From: Cystobasidium ongulense
Taxonomy: Eukaryota > Basidiomycota > Cystobasidiomycetes > Cystobasidiales > Cystobasidiaceae
Assembly (NCBI GenBank): GCA_022835595.1
Contig: BQUP01000001.1
Coordinates: 2,976,001-3,040,000, forward strand
Length of the DNA stretch: 64,000 nt
Direction of reading: 5' to 3'
Position 1 is the stretch's first letter. Each line of letters opens with the position of its first letter. This document shows, in pieces, positions 61,150-64,000 of the stretch. The translations under genes and the position numbers were made by a program. The notes beneath the pieces were generated by a model. That model worked only from the letters and a program-made list of their open reading frames with translations. It was not told the origin of the DNA and did not search any database.

Positions 61150-62770
61150 ATGCCAGTCGGCCACTATAACTACGATGCTACGATGTGAGTTGACATCAGG
61201 CCCTCATCGCGCTGTGGCATGGGAAGTGGGATCACCTCGCTGACGTGCGTGCCTGTCCTGACGATCAATGATACATTTCCAGACAAGGCCTGGCAAGCAG
61301 TGGTGAGTCATTCGAACAGTGAAAGCTAGTACAGGATGCGGCTTTTCAGCTTATTGGTCTTTCTCTCTCTCTCTCAGGCATATATTGCCTTTGTCGTCTG
61401 TCTCACCATCAACTCTGGTATTCTAGCTAGGTAGGCCAATCTGTCGAGAAGCAGTCTCCGAATATATATACTTATTCTGTTGCTTCTGCGCACGTTTGCT
61501 CCGTCGCGCGCCGCACAGACGATCAGCACAATACAAGCGTATTTTCACGACCTTCGAGCCTCTATCATCCACATGGCTCTGCGATACATTGGCACTTCTA
61601 GTCTTCATCATATCGTAAGTCTTTGCTCGACTTGCTTGTTACCTTGAAAGTTATGCATTGACAATTTCTGCATGTTATTATTACCCTGCTTATTCATCAC
61701 GCTTAGCTTCCTCTTCATCGTGATTAATGGTGTCCTCACTTTCGGCGTCGGAACACACCTGACTGAGACATGCGATGCCTCAGTCGTACTCTGCGTTTCA
61801 GTTGCAAGTACCCTGTTCCCAGTTTTCAGCTGCATTCAGTATTCAAAGCTGCGAGATTGACTGACAGTGCACATGTCCTTCCTTTCTCTTCTATCTCTCT
61901 GCCCTCCTGCATTCTTCACAAACACAGTTCGTCCTTTCCAAGGTTGTGCTATACCTATACTACCTAGAACGCTTGTATATCTTCAGCTGGGCAAGAAAGG
62001 AGTCAACTCAAGGTGTCAAGCCAGTCTTCCTAGGTCGATTCAGATGTACACCTTGGCTTGGTGGAGCTTTGATTTTCGTTTTTGGAGTTCCGTGCGCTAG
62101 TGAGTCGGAGTCAAGTCGGCTTTGGTGATTTGTGAAGTCGTGAGTCCGAGCGCTAATAGACCTTCATCACTACTACAGTCCTGCTTGGATTCTCAAAAGA
62201 ATTTGCACTGCTTCACAAACCAGGTCAAGAGCAGGCCGTAGGATGTCACGTCTTTCTGAAATGGACATTGGCTACACCTATCATCGGTGAGAATTATGCC
62301 TTCTGTAAGATCGAATCAGCGGAGCTCATAGATCAGCCTGAAATACAGTCTGGGCGGCTATCATCAACACGTACATTCTCGTAGCTTTCTTATGGCCTCT
62401 AGCGCGGAAGCACCTCTCCCATTATCCCGAATTGGCACGCGTAGCTCGTGGTTCAAGCTGGTCTATTCTCGTATCTGGCGTATGCACAGTCATCAATCTT
62501 AGTATCCTCCTTATCTTGAAAGGCGAACATGGGATTGAATGCTTGTTATGCTGCTCTATCGATGTGCTCGTCAATACTCTTGTGCTTGCTATCATTACGG
62601 ATGCAAGAGGGGAGGAGAAGAGCTTTCCTACAGTCTTTGAAGAACATAACGAGGAGGATGGAAAGCCTGTTCAAGGAAAAGACCTCATGCCTTCTGTTGA
62701 TTCGGTATTGAGCCCTATGTCAACACCTCTAGAACAGCACGACAAGGTTTCCCGACCTGAACAAGCTTGA
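61150..62770 (+). CDS. seven-helix integral membrane protein
   Basis: Well-supported exons are 61378-61430, 61519-61614, 61707-61803, 61928-62099, 62179-62286 and 62349-62770; the start is probably ATG 61150 (MPVGHYNYDAT, donor at 61185). How this joins 61378 is unclear: one or two small exons around 61283-61350 are possible. Helices seen: AYIAFVVCLTINSGILA, LCDTLALLVFIISFLFIVIN, VVLCVSVFVLSKVVLYLYYL, GGALIFVFGVPCAS/ILLG, HVFLKWTLATPIIVWAAIIN, WSILVSGVCTVINLSILLIL and a last one near LCCSIDVLVNTLVLAII. The tail is acidic and cytosolic. The layout fits a fungal GPCR-like or RTA1-like receptor; no family is certain. The intron after 61803 begins GCAAGT. Confidence 0.7.
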
Positions 62771-63185
62771 AATTCTTGTACACTGCGACCTGCAGGATTG
62801 GACGTCAAAGGAGAAGGAAACCCGTGGATGTGCAAATGGACGGCACATACCACATGTCTATAGGGCTGAATGACCCGTCATTATGCAATTAGCACCAATA
62901 ACACCAAGGACACCAAGGACATTCCTTTTACTTCGATTAGCTACCTGCACGATTTCTCATTGAACGCTCCTAATGTACAAGGTCCACGTTCCACTATCCA
63001 TAGAAGCAATTGCGTAGTACAGATCAGTACTGCTTTGGTTTGAAGTTTCTACTTGTTGTTCTCGTACGCATTACTGCTACTTCACATATTCGAGGACCCA
63101 TCTGTCTACTGCTGAGTGTTACTTCCCGATATGCAAAGTCATATGAGCGTTCTTACAGCCTCCTGTATATGCCGACCTGGTTCTG
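62771..63185. other. convergent 3' region
   Basis: 415 bases between the 7TM gene and the dehydrogenase. A short ACCACCAAGGACACCAAGGA-like repetition near 62894-62918 was noted. No gene was seen. Confidence 0.4.
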
Positions 63186-64000
63186 TTACGTTGCCTTTAC
63201 TTTCGTTGCACTTTGCGGCCTTTTCGAGTGGAACTGGCTCATACTCTCATTGGCGTCAGATAACTGGACAGTATAAGGGCGAGTCAGGCTCGGCTCGTAA
63301 AGACGCATTACAAGGTTGAGAACGTACCCAATTCAAGAAATCCCTTCCATAGCTTGGGATACCCCTCCATATCCAAGTTATGTTCACCAAAGCGGGGAGA
63401 TTGAGCTCTCCAGTTTGTTGAAGTTCGATCTGATTTAGTACGCGCAGTGCAATGTCGTGAGGTTCTAACATTGGGAGAAGGAACTTATTCAAAGGCGAGA
63501 AAGGCTTGAGACCTGCGAAGAGCGTAGTGCGGATGTGCGAAGGTAGGACAAGCGTGAAGTGAACGCGAGCTTCAGGATGTCTGTGAAAGCATCGCGTAAA
63601 TCTTCAGCGAGAGAATCAGAGAGGTCCGCTGCGTTGTACGCGACTTACTGCTTGGTAACTTCCGCCTTGAGGGCATCGTGCATACCGACAACAGCGAACT
63701 TCGAAGCACAGTAGTCGGCTAGAATGGCAGGAATTGTCTCAGAAAAGTTTGGGCAAAGGTGTTGTATTAAAACTTACTGCAGCCAGCTACACCCATCGTG
63801 CCCAGTAGTGAAGAAACGTTCACAATATGCCCACTACCATTTGCGAGTATACCAGGAAGGAATGACTTCAATGTCCAGAAGGCTCCGAGAGTGTTGACAT
63901 CGAAGGTTCTGTAAGAAGAGGCATGAACTCGATGCAAGAGACCAGGTCCCGATGATCCTTACTTTCTGATTTCTGCTTCAGTCAACTCGAGCAAAGGTCG
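63186..64000 (-). CDS. short-chain dehydrogenase (RDH10/SDR16C-like), 5' truncated by window edge
   Basis: Exons in view (complement): 64000-63963 (partial), 63908-63778, 63718-63649, 63580-63328 and 63263-63186. The start lies beyond the right edge. Seen: LLELTEAEIRKTFDVNTLGA, ILANGSGHIVNVSSLLGTMG with the catalytic Ser, TDYCASKFAVVGMHDALKAE with YxxxK, and RVHFTLVLPSHIRTTLFAG. The order and the NVSS/YCASK motifs fit the retinol-dehydrogenase-like SDR16C group of lipid-droplet or ER enzymes. The cofactor-binding half is outside the window. Phases agree across all visible junctions. Confidence 0.88.

Overview
This is nuclear DNA from a fungus, most likely a basidiomycete. Thirty protein genes fit in 64 kb, about one per 2.1 kb. 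Almost all are broken by many very short introns (mostly 50-90 bases, GT...AG, with a few likely GC...AG). The gene set is plainly eukaryotic: TRAPP, SF3b, proteasome, DNA polymerase delta and mitoribosome subunits. A Cryptococcus-type sterylglucosidase and the dense tiny introns point to Basidiomycota. Genus cannot be read from the sequence. I found no rRNA, tRNA, CRISPR array or transposon. Gene models were built by hand: each junction was checked for splice signals, reading phase and fit to the known family, and the total coding length is a multiple of three.

Left part (1-18.1 kb) is housekeeping. In order: a PA-TM-RING ubiquitin ligase, TRAPPC13, the Fe-S assembly factor Isa2, a HID1/dymeclin trafficking protein, Tma7, mitoribosomal mL46, SF3B2 and the 13-exon mitochondrial protein Yme2.

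Middle part (18.7-42 kb) is more lineage-specific. A tandem pair of secreted proteins with identical exon plans comes first (18.7-21.9 kb). Next is an unusual PHD-finger protein with a CDT1-like domain, then a GH5 sterylglucosidase with a C-terminal membrane anchor, the beta subunit of cytosolic Phe-tRNA synthetase, and an unrecognised protein. A cluster of four predicted type II membrane proteins follows (31.9-41.7 kb): three related SGNH/PC-esterase-like proteins and one exostosin-type GT64 glycosyltransferase. This looks like a Golgi glycan-building and glycan-decorating group and is the best candidate here for an undescribed system.

Right part (42.7-64 kb) holds 3-hydroxyanthranilate dioxygenase, a one-domain cytochrome b5, a YtcJ-like amidohydrolase, an alpha/beta hydrolase, an FMP32/MCUR1-like mitochondrial coiled-coil protein, a membrane-anchored GH5 mannanase-like enzyme, a methyltransferase, a short-chain dehydrogenase whose start codon lies only about 41 bases from that of divergent POLD2, proteasome subunit alpha-6, a seven-helix membrane protein, and a second dehydrogenase cut by the right edge.
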